Below, piece by piece: positions 49,901-63,882 of a DNA stretch of 64,000 nucleotides. Position numbers and translations under genes: made by a program. The stretch covers positions 8,583,560 through 8,647,559 of the forward strand of contig HG738140.1 of NCBI GenBank assembly GCA_000499405.2, in the 5' to 3' direction. Positions within the stretch are counted from its first letter, which is position 1. Every line of letters starts with the position of its first letter. Source of the DNA: Onchocerca volvulus. Its lineage: Eukaryota; Nematoda; Chromadorea; Rhabditida; Onchocercidae. Under the pieces are notes generated by a model. That model saw nothing but the letters and a program-made list of their open reading frames with translations. It was not told the origin of the DNA and did no database searches.

Positions 49901-52617
49901 AAATCTGATAAATCAGCAGTAAGTTATCAGCAATGTGATGAGCCTGCTCAACACGAAAATCAGGAGGATTATTCTAAAGGCAAAATTTGTGAAAATTTGC
50001 AGATATTGAAATTGTAAAAGGAATTCGATCATCTTTATGTGTGACATTTTTTCCTTAAATGCTTAATTTTTTTAGCATAAATTTAGTAGATAAAAAGGAT
50101 TTCCTTTAATAAAAAACATTCGTTTGATTATTGCATGAACACAAATTAATTCATTTAATTAGGATTACTATGAGAATTTCAGTTATAAACATAAAAATTG
50201 ATTTAGAATTTGGTGATAAATCTGACATCCAAAGTGATCACCATAGAAAGGCGCATTAGATTATAATTTTTCAGAAAAACAAACATCAAGATGGAATGCC
50301 TTGCCTGTTGCACCGAAAGGAAGAGCTTTAAATTTACGTGCTAAATTTGAGCAACTTTCAGTTGCTGAAGTATGTTTTTACAAGTCTTTGACGAAATAAA
50401 TTTGAAGTTCTCAACATGTTCAGTTAATTGGCCTGGTTTAGTATTATAACACTATAGCTTTCAGTTTTTCAGCAGTTTGTATTTCGATTCTTTCGATTCT
50501 TGCTTTTAAAAACATAGAGTGATGTGAGTTTTTTTTTAGAATGACGAAAAAGTGCAGCAAGAGCGTGAACGTCGAAAACGAGAAGATGAAGAACTGTGCA
50601 AACAGCAGCAAAAAGAGGAAGAAGAAAGACAGAAGAAAATAGCTGAGGAATGGAAGCGACGCGAAGAGTTAGAGCAACAGGTTAAGAATCATTGATCAAG
50701 TGCTGAATTTTGATTTATAAACGATCATGCATGATATCGAACAAGATGGAAATTAAGTGGGAAAGATTTGAGTATTTTATTTCCGACCCAGAAAATATTG
50801 GATATTGCATGGGAGTCTACTGTTATAAAGTTGAGCTTTTTCTTCCTGAATATTACTGAGAAAAACTTATATTTACTTTTTCGATACTTTTTTATAGCTA
50901 AGAAATTATGATTAATTTGCAGATGGATCCGGAAACGATTCGAGAAGAAATATGGCAGCATGAGCAACAGCATCATATAGGAGGTATTTTATTTTCTTCT
51001 TTACTCCTTTTTTAGAAGTTATAACTTCGTAAAATTCCATTTAAATTCAGTGTTATTTTAGGTGCTTCTAAACGATATTCTCGTGCTCCAGCGGGTGCTA
51101 TAGCTATAATGCCTGGAGTAGCACAAGCGTCTTCTAAACGCGAGACTTCTATTGAGCCGCATGTATCGTCTATGACAGAAAATGTTTCTGCTGTATTAGA
51201 AAAATCCCCATCGCAGCCTGTTAAATTGCCACTTTTCAATCCTTCATCTAATAAAATATTCAATGAAATGGAACGTCATGCTATGCACAGTAATGAAAGG
51301 AATGAAGATATTCAGAACTGCAAAGATGAATCACGGGATAATTTTGCACTGTTATCAGTCCATTCAGAGGTAATGCTTCCATACTTCAGTCTTAATATCA
51401 ACAGATGTCACAAATCGAAATTTATTTACCCTAGAAATATCGTCCTTAATTGTTCAGATAAAAGAGATAGCAACTGAAAAAGGAACATTAAATGGAAACA
51501 GGTACGATGTAGTACCGGGAGATGATGTAGTATCTCCTCCAGCACCTATAACGCAATCATTATTGGAGACGACTGTTATTCATGGTGGCAGACATGAAGA
51601 GATGATTGTAGAGGTAAATTTTTTTTTTTAGTTTAAGTCTTATGCACTGAATTAGGAAATTTGGCTTGTTGTTTAGAAGTATTATTCGTCTTTAAGCTAT
51701 CACCTGAATGATGCATATCAACCATTTTCAAGTTAAATTCCCAATATTACAATTCATTTTTGAATAGATTAGATTCCTAAATAAATTTAATTAAATTGTT
51801 TAGGCTGATATTATTTTGATTTCATTTTATTAAGAAATAGTGTTAGCTTTTTTACTAATTCATTTTTTTCTTTTGAACTCCTGCTATCGCTTTGATATTT
51901 CCTTTTATGATTGTTAGACAATTATGTTATCAATTGTCTCATTAGGAATTCATAATTTTTTCTTTTTTTATCTTATTTTTTTAATTTTATTGTTTTATGC
52001 TGCTATTTGTTTTACCATTTTTTTCTGTATTTAATTTTGCTTTATTTTCATATAAACTGGTTATTATTACAAATGCATTGTTTCATACATAAGGATATCA
52101 TTTGTGAAAAACCTTACTTTTTTTTTTTTTTTTTTTTTTGCAGAAAGAACAATCGAAGATAGATACAGTAAGTGATCCACTTTCATCACCAACACATCCA
52201 CTTAGTTCTACAGGTCTTACAGCTGTTGCCATTTATGATTATCAGAAACAGGATGATGACGAAATCAGTTTTGATCCTGATGATATCATCACCAATATTG
52301 ATCAAGTTAGTTTTTTTATGCAATGTGATGAAATTTTTTCTTGTGTAAGAGGAATTTTCTTTCAGCTTATTTTTCACTGAAAGTTATCAAGGTTGAATTT
52401 TTCCAATATCGTACATTTATAGCTTAATGTTTTTAGCAACAAGTCCAATTAATTTCATTAGATTTTTGATTTGCTTCCTTTGAGTGCGGATGTTTATCAG
52501 GAGTTTCACTGTAAATAATGCATGAATAGCATTATTTAGGTTGATGCTGGCTGGTGGCGTGGACTTTGTAACGGTCAGTATGGTTTGTTTCCAGCAAATT
52601 ATGTGGAATTACGATAA
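46937..52617 (+). CDS. Cortactin (Arp2/3- and F-actin-binding SH3 protein)
   Basis: Exons: 46937-47029, 47770-47892, 48138-48218, 48376-48541, 49047-49157, 49281-49391, 49477-49587, 49659-49769, 50275-50369, 50540-50680, 50923-50983, 51062-51369, 51458-51613, 52144-52305 and 52540-52617. All phases agree; 635 residues. Order: N-terminal acidic motif that binds Arp2/3 (DDWDTDPDF, residues 22-30), the [17 protein letters not shown] block, six HS1/cortactin repeats (about 85-303; typical unit [20 protein letters not shown]), a charged coiled coil (335-390), a Ser/Pro-rich linker, and an SH3 domain (about 575-635) with ALYDY-type [23 protein letters not shown] and [10 protein letters not shown]. 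Cortactin stabilises branched actin at the cell cortex. The start fits the vertebrate MW start. Four consecutive 111-nt phase-1 exons each encode one 37-residue repeat. Confidence 0.96.
48630..48941 (+). other. 103-codon open frame inside a cortactin intron
   Basis: The intron between 48541 and 49047 holds an ATG-started frame with protein-like content ([33 protein letters not shown]). It overlaps no repeat of cortactin and does not continue the cortactin frame. It could be a captured fragment of another gene or element, or chance. Not recognised. Confidence 0.3.
49857..50018 (+). pseudogene. Decaying seventh cortactin repeat exon
   Basis: After a TTTTTAG acceptor the frame reads [20 protein letters not shown], clearly a cortactin repeat, but the usual donor is lost. 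The Gly-Trp centre has become SYQQ, and the frame runs on through EDYSKG to a TAA at 50016-50018. The main transcript most likely skips it (49769 joins 50275 in phase). Using it would give a truncated cortactin without coiled coil and SH3. Confidence 0.7.
50182..50259 (+). pseudogene. Remnant of an eighth cortactin repeat exon
   Basis: A TTTCAG acceptor is kept at 50181, followed by TATAAACATAAAAA and then [15 protein letters not shown], which aligns with the [15 protein letters not shown] centre of the repeats after a frameshift. It ends at a TAG and has no donor. It is a more decayed relative of the exon at 49857. Confidence 0.55.
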
Positions 52618-53945
52618 AAAACTATATTCCTTCGAAATTTCATCTCCATGTAAGCCTTTTCAATTTGTGTTATGGATAAAGTGAGGATAATTCATATTTA
52701 TTGAAATTTAAATCTGTTGATTATAATTTAAATACTTTTTTGGATTTTCGAGCCACAGAAAAGTTCTCTTACTTTTTTAATTTTTTTTTCAACTTTGTGT
52801 ACTCTCTTACACTACAATTTCTTTCATCTCTCTTTAGTGTCAAATAGATGCATTCTACCAAATATTTTTTTTAACTACATTAGTAATATTTCAATTGGAT
52901 CTAAATCACTTTCATCTTTCAGTTATGTAATCGAATATTTTCCCAAATAATTCTTTTTCCGGCTAGTACTAAACAATCAGTTGTAATACTCTCGGAATTA
53001 TTCAGATCCTACGGAATTAGATTTTTCATTGTAATGAGCTTCGATAAGTTTTATTTGAAATAATTTTTTTTATTCAAATTTTCAGACTGTTTTTAAAATC
53101 CCGTTATTGAATGATTTGTAAATATTCCACTCTTTAGTAATAATTGCTGAAGGCCTTGACGTCACTGCTTTTATAACACAGTATCTAAAATCATATTATT
53201 TCATAAAGCCATTTTTGGCATCCTTAATTAGGATGATTTTATTTATTTGAAATTTCTGAAGCTGCGTATTCTCTTTCCTAATTGTTCTAAAATTCTGCAA
53301 TGCAGATATTTGCGAGTGTACTGTGGATTTGCTCTATCACCTCCTTGTTCATTTTTGTTTCTTTACAGCGTATAGTTTATAAATTTACAAATCTTATAAT
53401 TGGTTACAATTTGCTTTATTTTTTCATGTTTTGTTTTCCTGGCAAATTGATGTAATTTCGAAAAGTTTTTATGAATATTATTAAGTTCAATATTAAATTA
53501 ATCTCTTCTTTTTTTATATTCAATAAAATATTTTTCACTTAGAAATTTATATTAAGTAAAATATTTTTTACTTAGTTCTTCGAAACTCGTCATCCTGCAG
53601 AGCATTGCTAAACATTTTGCTTTAACAAATTCGCAGTTTCTTGATATAAAGCAGCATTAAATTGATTCCTGTTAGATCAAAAAAATAATCAACTTTCCGA
53701 TGAAAATTGTAATTCTTCTGCATGAGTTTTATAGGTGTTTTTTCTCGGATGTTTATATATTATGTTTTAGATTTGTTTCTTCATCGCCATTCTAGAATAC
53801 TTTGATTGAAACAATTTTATTACATTTTCTTATTAATTCAGGGCAAGGATTCCAGTTTAATAAAATTATTGAAGCTCTTTAAAGAGTATTTTTTATTAGT
53901 CTAACAAATTGAAATCTTTAGTTTCTGGATAATAATACCTGTAAA
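52618..53945. other. Tail-to-tail intergenic region (cortactin / trehalase)
   Basis: AT-rich 3' flanks of two converging genes. No gene seen. No AATAAA lies close behind the cortactin stop; the nearest obvious plus-strand copy is near 53521. Confidence 0.6.
53892..53897 (-). promoter_or_regulatory. Polyadenylation signal of the trehalase gene
   Basis: AATAAA on the minus strand, about 50 bases past the trehalase stop codon. Confidence 0.6.
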
Positions 53946-56900
53946 TTAAAAGATCTTTGCGAATAAGTAAGCATAAAATATTGAAATAATTATTGACATA
54001 TGAGCAATAGTGAATTTAAAGCTCATTATTTTGATAGATGCTGGACCTGTCACAGAACCAATTTGATTTAAATCTTTTGGTTCAATCTGCATTCGATCAA
54101 AATACGTCGTTAACAAATCTAAAATAACACCATTCGACCAGCCAAAACCATCCTGAAAATCACTTAAGATAAATATAGATTTTCAATTTTGATCAACAGT
54201 GCTAAAAGTGGGCGAAGGTTTACCTATGCATCTTCCTAAAGTATTTATCATAACTTTTGAATTAGAATTTTTATTTGTAAAAGTTTTGTTCAAGAAAGAT
54301 TGTAATCTTATGGTTTTTCATGCTTTTTAAACGGTTTGAGAATATATAACTGCTAATAAATGGATAACTGAAAATACATTTACCTGAACTGAATATTCGC
54401 CGCCAGAACCTTTTTGTGGTACATTTCCAATGACGTTGTACTGAAAGAAAAAGATGGTCAATCAGCATTTTTGAATTTTATTTTTGGAAAAATGTGTTGA
54501 ATCAAATTTTGTAGCATAAAAAACCTGATTTAAATTTCATTAGAATTCGAAATTTCGCTAGCTTCGTGTTCAGCATTTCTTACAGTCGCATATGTTTAAT
54601 TTTCTGATTTACGCACCTTTCTTAATTTAATTATTTCTTTAATACCAATGAAAATATTACCTTTTCCCACATGTAACTTGTTTTACTGTATACTTTATAA
54701 TTGCCCAAAACCCATTTCTTTGCCAAACGATATGCCTAAAAATCGATGATACTATATTTTCAAATGCTACCAAAAAATTAAACTTCAATGTAAATAACCT
54801 ATTTCAGAAAATGAAAATGATACACCTGTGCTGATTATTCACTGTGCCTCTTTGCTGAGAATTTATATATTTTTATTGGCACCTGTTCTTGCACTATAGG
54901 ATTGCTGGATTTTCTCATTCCTTCAATAATCATATGATTTGTAGGACTCCAACCATTTGGAAAATCCCATTGTTGGTTGGTGTCTCTAATAAGGCTTGTT
55001 GGTACACCTCCTGGATAGTCGTACACTCCCGTTTTCTATAAATTTAAATTTTAATGATAAAATAAATTTCTTAAAAATTTAATTTTACATTTTGCCAAAG
55101 ATGCACTCTATTCAGTTTTGAATTTTTAAAAAAACAAAAAAAAATTTTGAGAAACGAGAAACGAACATTCAAAAAATTGACGATTTTTTGTGGCCTGGCT
55201 TGATTCAGTGGTTGATAGCATTCACCGAACAACGGTACCGCAATTGATGGATAAAAGTTGAGATTGTGAGATTTGGTTCGCAGATTATAATCGAACCAAG
55301 CACCTTCTGTGTTGTTGTAAAATATTTGGAGCATTGCACGACGAAGAATTTCTCGTTTCTCGCGGAATGTTTTCGATTTCTTGAAATTTCCTGAGCAATA
55401 AAGTGAAAGTAGTACTAGTCGCAAAATACAAAAAATGTAAGAAAAATGAATATCAGGTGCCTCGAAATAAAGTTATATAAAACGAAAATTAATTGTTGAA
55501 TGATCAGCTTAAAATTTATCACCATTAATTGAATATTTGAGTACTCTCAGCTTTAAATTTAAATTTTAAATTTATTCAACGTCGTCGAAACTAAGCTCCT
55601 TATATTTTCAAGGTTTGCTCTGATGAACCTGTTTTGAAATTTGACAGTATTCTTGTTTAACATTATTATATGCATACTCTTTCAACGAAATTACAAACTT
55701 GGAATTCCATCCAAGCACAGTCTTTCTACAAACAATAATATTATGTCTGTTTTTTTAAACCATCGGTAATAATGAATAATCACTTTTTACTTTTTATTTA
55801 TAAAAAGTGGCACCGAAATTGTGAATTGTTTTGAAGCAATCTTTTCATTAATACAGACAACTCAAGTTGATTTTTTCATAACTGTTCGTTAACACAAATT
55901 CCCTCAACCGTTACCTCTGTAATTACTTTGTAATATTACCTGCATGCCTGAGTAAATACTGTAAAATATCCAAATTCCAACATATGAAAGCATTCAAATC
56001 AATCGGAATAACATCAGTTGTTTCGATGGTTTCAATGTTGCGATTATCTTTAAACCAGCGAGAACTGAAGTCCCATCCAGATTCTGCAGCCGATGCTATA
56101 TCCTTCAAATAATATTTTGAAATTAAAAAAAAATATTAAAATAAAATTTTAAATTTGAATTCAGTCTATAATCCAGTATTTTAAAATCAACTAATTGCTC
56201 TATTTTCGAAACTAACCATATAGAATTTTGGTCGTTCTTGAGCTGAGAGCCGTGAAGCATGTACGATATCTACAAAAAATGATTCCGGTCGCGGTACATT
56301 TGTTTTAGAGTGATAATAGAAAACCGTATATACGTCGCCTTTATGATCCGATACATTAATAGCTCTGCAACGCAATAAATTTATATAAAATATCTGCTAG
56401 ATTCTGCATGAAATTTGAAATTTGAATTTCGAGATTCGATGATAGTCAAATTTGGTATGATACTCTGAATCTTGAAACTGTTTCGCAGGAGATAAAATTC
56501 AAAATTGGAAATCAACTAAGGACCAAATTCTATCAGTAAATATCTTTGATTTCACGTGAAGTTTTTTAATATTTCTCGATAAAAATCATCTCTAGCCATA
56601 ACCATAGCTTAGATTAAGAACTAGGCTTCATGTCGATATTTAACTACCTATTATTTTGCCAAAATTCATATTCTTTGATGAGACTCGGTAAAATTTGATT
56701 TATAAATTCAAGATCATTTGTTAATTCATAATATTCATAAGCCATAGGGATAAGCAGAGGCGGTTGTGACCGTCCCAAATAATATATTCGACCCCCGTTT
56801 GGGACAAATCCATACCTGAAATAAAAATCCAATATATTCGAAATCTTCAGCGAGCCTTTTTTTTTTTGAATAATTATAAAAATCTTGAAGTACCATTTAG

Positions 56901-58333
56901 CTATTGACTGAAGTGATTTCTTCGAAAAATGACTTCTTTTTCAAACTTTTAAAATCAATTATCACTGATGCAAAAAGATAAGCAGCCGAAAAATTATTAC
57001 CTATCTACGACAGATACAAAATTGGTAATCATTTTCTTGATTGCATTATGAAGTCCACAAACTGCTAAACCTTTCACAATCCAGTATGCGTCCCAGTAAT
57101 AGAATTCACGGAATCGTCCACCCGGTACAATGAATTCCTCGGGAACATGAATTAATGAAGTTCGTTTTGGATTTTCAGGTTTCATCTGTAGTAATGCGAA
57201 AATGAGTAATGTTCCGAATAAAAAATGATTTGTTTATCCATGAACTTTTTACTAATTTTCAAATTATCTTCGCTTTTTTTTCTCAAAATCTGTTTTGCTC
57301 AGCTTGGATATGTTTACTAAATGGAAAACTCATAATGCAAATAGTGAGTAATATATAATTAAATGCACGATCCGAAGATTTCTATTTTTATGAGGTTAAA
57401 ACTTTTTTAACAATTTCTGCCAAGAGATGTTCAAGTTTTTTTTTTTTCTCAAGAAGGCATACTTTTCGGCACAATACTTTCCAAATTTGGTTAAGCTTTA
57501 GTGCCCAATCCTGCAACAATGGATCCTGAATCATCATTAGTCTCGGTGGATGCTCAATCCATCCTTCCAATTCGCAGTCCTCCAGTTCATTTCCGGTTTG
57601 CTCAAAATATTCGTCAACGAATGATTGCAGTGCTGAGCGATTAATGTTTTGCAATTCGTATCCACCGAAACGCCGATCAAATTCTGCTTGTACTAATTCT
57701 GGAAATTTTCTTGGTATTCCGCATTTGGTATTCCATTTTTTTTTTCTCTTTCTTAGATTAAGGGATGATGGTTTAGAAAATTAGATAGCTATCTAAATTT
57801 ATAAAATTTTAATTAATAAAATAAGAAAAATAGAACTAATCATGCCTTAACTAATGAAATTTAAAATCTGAAATATTAAAATTTCGTTCTACCAGGATCA
57901 AATTTCATTGGCATATCCACGAAAATTTTGGAATCCGGGTATAATTGATGTATGTTCACTGCCGCCAATAATCTCCCATAGCAATAAATAAATCTGAATG
58001 CAAATGTTAATCATAAATATGTATTGTGTTAATAAGGCATATATTTTAATAGAAATGAAAATATAACTAAAAAGGCTAATTGGGAAAATCACTTAGAATT
58101 TGATGACTTTGTAGAAGTTTATGAAAATAACTTATTAAACTTTATAAAATTTTATGAACGTACGAATTATTGGTATTTGTTTCATCGCAAACATTTATGG
58201 ATTTATTGCTTGAAGCTTCTTCGGCTAATTTGGCCAATTCGGAGATATCTGGCTCGTTAACAGTGTACGCATGAACTAGGAGGCATGCGAAAATCGCGAA
58301 GTGAAAAATCGCAAAGTCAGTTTCCATTATCAT
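53946..58333 (-). CDS. Trehalase (glycoside hydrolase family 37), secreted or membrane-anchored
   Basis: Twelve exons, 5' to 3': 58164-58333, 57893-57993, 57463-57698, 57001-57185, 56648-56815, 56217-56364, 55940-56102, 55167-55390, 54883-55035, 54661-54735, 54384-54440 and 53946-54152. All phases agree; 628 residues. The enzyme splits trehalose into two glucose molecules. Both family signatures are present: PGGRFREFYYWDAY (about residues 187-200) and QWDFPNGWSP (about 487-496). Also seen are the catalytic-acid segment SGWDFSSRW (about 345) and the Gly-rich GSGGEY (about 552). The N terminus is a signal peptide (MIMETDFAIFHFAIFACLLV). The C terminus ends in a hydrophobic stretch (FTIAHMSIIISIFYAYLFAK), as for a GPI-anchor signal or membrane helix. 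Start: first of two close in-frame ATGs (58333; the other is at 58327). The acceptor before 56102 is TTTGAAG, weaker than the rest. Confidence 0.95.
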
Positions 58334-61300
58334 AAATTTCAAAGTTCTTCTATTTATCAATGAGTATGCAACAAGCAAAAAGCAACCTAAAAATATGCCA
58401 GATCTAAATTTCAAATTTTAAAATTTTACAAGCTACCATAAATCTTGTAAAATTAAAATAATCGATTACAGATTTGTAAGCTGACATTAAATAAAGAAGC
58501 ATAAGTTTTTTTCTCGAGTGTTTTTTTTTTGTTTTACAATTAAAATTTATTAAGAAAAAATTCCTCTTCTACAGTTTTTTATAAATTCATGTATACTAAA
58601 TCGAAAATGAATTCTAACAATTTCGTGTGTTGTTATTCGATATAACGGAACAATAATGATGAAGAAATTGTAAGTTATAGTAACCTACTATTTTTAATAA
58701 ATCGACATTATTTTTTATCTTTCAACATTAATTTATCAAATTCTGCATTTATTTTCATGTGCAATGATTTTTGAGTTGAATTTTTTGTCTTGAAAAATGC
58801 TTACCTTTTCTCAAGTTATTGATCAGTTGGATTTTCAACTGTACCTGTCAGACACAGATAATGCTGAAATATTTTTTATGTATATTTTGCCAAATTTTTC
58901 GAATTTCTGGCTTTTGGAAATTAGTATTGAAATTCAGGCATTCCAATTTCCAACAATATCTATTGTCTTGGATTTATCTGAAAATTTTTGTGTTAAGCTA
59001 TTGAAAGTGCCGGGAAAAAAGCCACTACTACGAGTCCCTTCGAATCATTTTCATCGAAAAAGCATTACAAAAGCACCATCGACACAGATAGAGGTGAAGT
59101 TAGTTTCAACAATAGATGTTTGCTATTGTCAATTTACACAGTACGCCTCCTGACAACAAAGAGTTCGCATGTTTACCAAGCGGGCTGAAGTTTTCAAAAG
59201 AAGATGATAATTGAATCATGTTTCGTCTGTTTAACAACACATTTTACAAATACCTGCGTTCCGGTAAAAGTGATGTTCGTTTTACCTGCTATTTCTATGC
59301 TTGAACAACACAACGTGTAAAAACCAAATCAAGCATTTCAAATTTATCGAAAAATGATTATGACAAAAATTTGTCAATTAAAACTGAAACTTTGAAGAAA
59401 ATCTCCTAAATGATTCATATTTGACTTTATCGGACTATTTGTGAGGTCAAAGATAACAATGAAATAAAAAAATGAGTGGAAACTGGAATTAAAATAGCAT
59501 TGTAGGTTAAAATGAGCATACACAAGCAACTTATCACCCAATATCCAACCTGTTATCCTGTTATACCTCCCTCGATCAATGAAGAATGAGTAATGTTTTT
59601 GAGCATTAATGAATTCAAATGCTTTATTTCTCCGGTTACAACTGTTAAAATAATATGAACAGTGCAATAGATGTAATGTATGGAGGACTGTAACGAAGTA
59701 ATTTTTCATAAAATAACTGGTTTTTTCATGGACGAATAACATATTGCCAGTCTCATTTAAAAATTTTGAAAGCTGAAATTTCTCATTTTAAAGTTTAGAA
59801 AGATGAAGATTTCTAAGTTAATAATACAATCTAAATTTGTAGAATTCGGAAAGTTCTTCGATTCAAGTTTTCGAAACATTTTGGGAACGAATTACTTTGT
59901 TTTTAAAATTTGTTAAAATTTTCCGAGGAAAATTTGGAACTGAAATACTAAAGCTGTATAATATCGCCAAGTTAATTTCAGGCAATATAAGTTCCCGAAT
60001 AAAAGATTTGAAATGAAAAGTATTTTTTATCACAAAAATTTTACAAATTTTGATGATTTCATTCCCTTTTTTTTTTATAATTGGAATGATAGAATGATTG
60101 AAAACTAAATAATGATAAGAATCTTAACAGTGAGCATTTCTTTAATGCATTTACAATCAGCAAAAAATAATTAACGAATAGTGACAAATGCGTGAAAACA
60201 CATGATGAAAACTAGTATTGAATGTTGTCAACATCATATGTTGTTGTGATTCATTCGTAGTACCTTGACATTGTTGTGACATCGCTTGAAATTATCTCCA
60301 TAGTTCGAGTAGATTGAAAAGTTGCAGTAATTTGAAGTCAAGTTTTAATCTAATCTAAACTCAATTAAACTCAATTAGAAAGCAAAACCGGTTTTAAAAA
60401 TTTATAATAATACTTTTTTCCCAGTAAATTTATGCTATCTTCGTAGAAATGAAATATGAAGCATTGGGAAAAATATTTAAAGAAAACATGAGGTAGAATT
60501 AAATACGAATTAAAAGTTAAAAATATGTTTTAAATTAAATTCAATATTTCTTTTGATAAACAAACCAGAATGAGTGGAAGCGTAAACAAGTTACTATTTA
60601 CAAAAATTATAATTTTAATAATCTACTTAAGCATTATTTGAAACATTTTGCACAGAATTTCTCTTTAGCTTCTATCGATCAATTAATGTTATTCCGAATT
60701 TATCGATTAGTAATTGAAGTAGTCTTTTGAAATCTGCGGTTTTTAGATTAAAATATTGAAAATTCTTACGTGCAAAGATATATGAAAGATAAATTTGCAA
60801 AATAAGGTGCAAACTGTAACAGAAGTCCTAGGGTTTTATTTATTAGCTTTTAGTTGATGTGTAAATATCGCAATTAGTTGCCATATATTTGTCATTATTA
60901 AGAAATAACAGCCAAGAATAATTTCATCGAAAACGATGAATCAATTGTTAAAGTACTGCATTTCTCATTTACTGTTAAGAATATCATTCAGCTGAATGCT
61001 TAGAATGTTAAATATTTCATAAAGAATAAAGAATAAAATCGGAAATCGAATTTTGATTTCGAAATCATTTCTCTCAAATTATTATTATTTATTTATTTAT
61101 TTACTTTTTCTGAAATAAGTAATTAAACGAGCAAAATTCAGAAAATAAAAATTCTTCTGATTACTTCTAAGACAATCATTAATTTGATATTTTTGATTTT
61201 ATTTAAAAAAAAAAAAAATTCCTGATGGCAACATTAATTTTTCCATTAGTATAATAATTTAAAAAATAAAAAATAAAATTTTACACAAAAATTTTAAAAA

Positions 61301-63882
61301 ATAGAAGCCAAGCGCTAAATCTCAGAAACCGTTCCGGAATTTCAATTATTTCAAACTAGAATTTTAAACCAAATATAATTCAGACTCAGAATCATTGATA
61401 TTATGGTATGTTGGAATTAACTTCTTTGGAGTGCAGAAAGAAGAAAGAAGAAAGAAAAAAGAACAAAATACTAGTTTTGTTAACTATAAGTTCATTTAAT
61501 TTGAGTGGCAATAATAAAAGTCACTAACTAAGATTGACAGAATATCATTTCCTGTTTAGGAATCTTTCTGTCTGGAATGAAACTTTTTCGAAGAAAGAAT
61601 CCTAGCCTTTCTAAGATCTGAATCTTTCTACGATGTCAGATCTTAGACATTCCAGGTCTTTACCAGTATGGAAGAAGAATGTCTCTTTCTTAACATCATC
61701 AACTAAACAGAAAAAAATGATTAAATGATATCGGGTAAAAAGCATAGTCAAACAATCAAGCAAACATTGTAAAAGATGAAATTGAACATTTTATTACATA
61801 ATAATGGTATTAATAATAGTGTCTTCAATTATCAAATCAAACAATAGAAAAGATATGATATGGAAGTAAAGTACAACATGCGAATCAGTTCACTGATCGG
61901 TAAATTTTGTGCGATTTTAAAATTCAGATATTCATTCATACATGCATATAATATTTGCAGAAGTTTTTACTCATCAGTCAAATTCATCCATCACCATCTT
62001 TTTTTTAATTTTTGGCTTTATCAGTTATCACAAAATGTTCAAGGAAGGAAGAAATCAAGTACTGAAGCAAATAGATCATTTTTTCCAGTTTTCATTTTTT
62101 TTTTTTTTCACTCTTATTGGAAAGAACTGTGATTTTTTCACTGTTGGATAGGATCATATCCTCTATTTAATTTTTGATTCTATTTTAAAATTATTCGAAA
62201 GAATTTTGATGGATAAAATATAATCTTCAAAGATCTTTTACTATTTCAAATTCTATCATGAGTACTGTAAGCAGGATTCAGTGTACTTTGCATTCAATGT
62301 TTGCTTTATATTTAATTTCCGTCTATTTACAATCGGAGTGAGAGTGAACAAAAAAGCACAATAACAAATTCATCTGATCAAGGAATCTAGTCTTGATCGC
62401 TTTTAAAAAGAAATGTGTGGCTATTTGAAAGATGGCTTCTAGAAATACAGAAAAGAAAAGTGTCAACAATGTCAACATAAATTAGATAAAATTCAGCCCC
62501 CATCTCATGTTCTCAAATGACAATTGATGGTCCAAATAGAGAAATATTACTACAGCAGTGATATTTTTTGCAACTTTCGCGTTTCCAATATAAAGATGAA
62601 AAAAAAATCAATTTTTCATTACTTCGTTGTATTTCGATTAAAAAGTTTTAGAATTGATATAAATTAGATTCATGATATAATGCTAGTGATAGGTGAATAC
62701 AAGAGAAATAAAGTTCTGGAAATCAAATTTTTTTCATCGTTATGCCAGTACTCTTTATGCAAAAACTGAATTATGAAGGCGAACGAAAATTAAAATCAGA
62801 CCAGTTCTTTTATGTAAAAAAAAAAAAAATTATGTTCTTTAGGCATAAAGATAAACGACGAAAAATTTCATATTTTTTATAGCACAATTAACTGGAATGT
62901 GATTGCGATCAAAACGCTGAGTGAAACTGGGATGCTTTGCAAAAAATTACAACCTTAAAGAGAAATGAAATCCATCAAAATTGATTCTTTAAGATTTTAA
63001 CTTATGGATTTGTGAAAAAAGACGCCTTCCTTTCTTTATTAGAAAAATGTCAAAAATCTCAACTCTTTTAGGATGGGAAAATAAAGAGGTATGGAAAAAG
63101 ATTGGAAACGGAGGGATGGAGAAAAGACAATAATCATGAAGTTTTGCTATTGTTGCATGCCATATATTAAGCATTTTCAAGCTTGCTAGTCATGCTCAAT
63201 CTTTCAAAGGTTGTTACAAATGTTTCGCTAATTTAGTAACGATTGTTAGATTTATTCATTCACAAATAATGCATTTTGATTTTTATTGCTTTTGCATTCA
63301 ATTTCACCTTATGACACAAGACAAACAACTTTAATTATGCAAATGTCATTAAAAAAATGTTTATTTATCATAAAATCGAGCAATGATAGAAAATGAAAGT
63401 TACAAAGTTCAATAAAAAAAATTTTTTCAAATAAAAGTGAATAAAAATTCGAAATAAAACTTTTTCAAACTAAAGATTAAAAATCCGAGAGATCTGTTAT
63501 CATCATTTGGACGCACTATTTTCACTGATATTCATTCTCCATAATTATAAATTCGATAGTGTGCAAGCTATTTCTCAGTAAGACCATGATAGCATATTTC
63601 TAGAAAGAGGGCTTTGAAAAAATTTTTAAAAGATAAAGAAGGAATAACTTGAAATTGAAAAGTTGGAAATTTTCGCTTCACGCCTTTTTTGGTTAGAAAA
63701 TTAGCAAATGCCCTAATTTTCGACCTTTAATATAGAAGCCAAAAAACTTGTCATAATTATGATGATCAATTAGGATAATCAATTTAGTAAAAGGATTCAA
63801 GAATATTATTACAACGATTTATGACTAAATATCTTCTCACATTTGCAGATCGAAATCTTTTCTTTCTTAAATTTGGGTCGCT
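58334..63882. other. AT-rich region without supportable genes
   Basis: Probably includes the trehalase promoter near 58340-59000. Frames of 118 and 122 codons at 58797-59153 (+) and 59374-59742 (-), and 90 codons at 61860-62132 (+), lack domains, splice context and a coding-like composition. No RNA gene, no clear repeat. Confidence 0.5.

Noticed and set aside
58797..59153. 118-codon plus-strand frame upstream of trehalase
   Set aside because: No recognisable residues or neighbours in phase; AT-rich composition explains it.
59374..59742. 122-codon minus-strand frame
   Set aside because: Very rich in Phe, Tyr and His with no domain or splice site; not supported as a gene.
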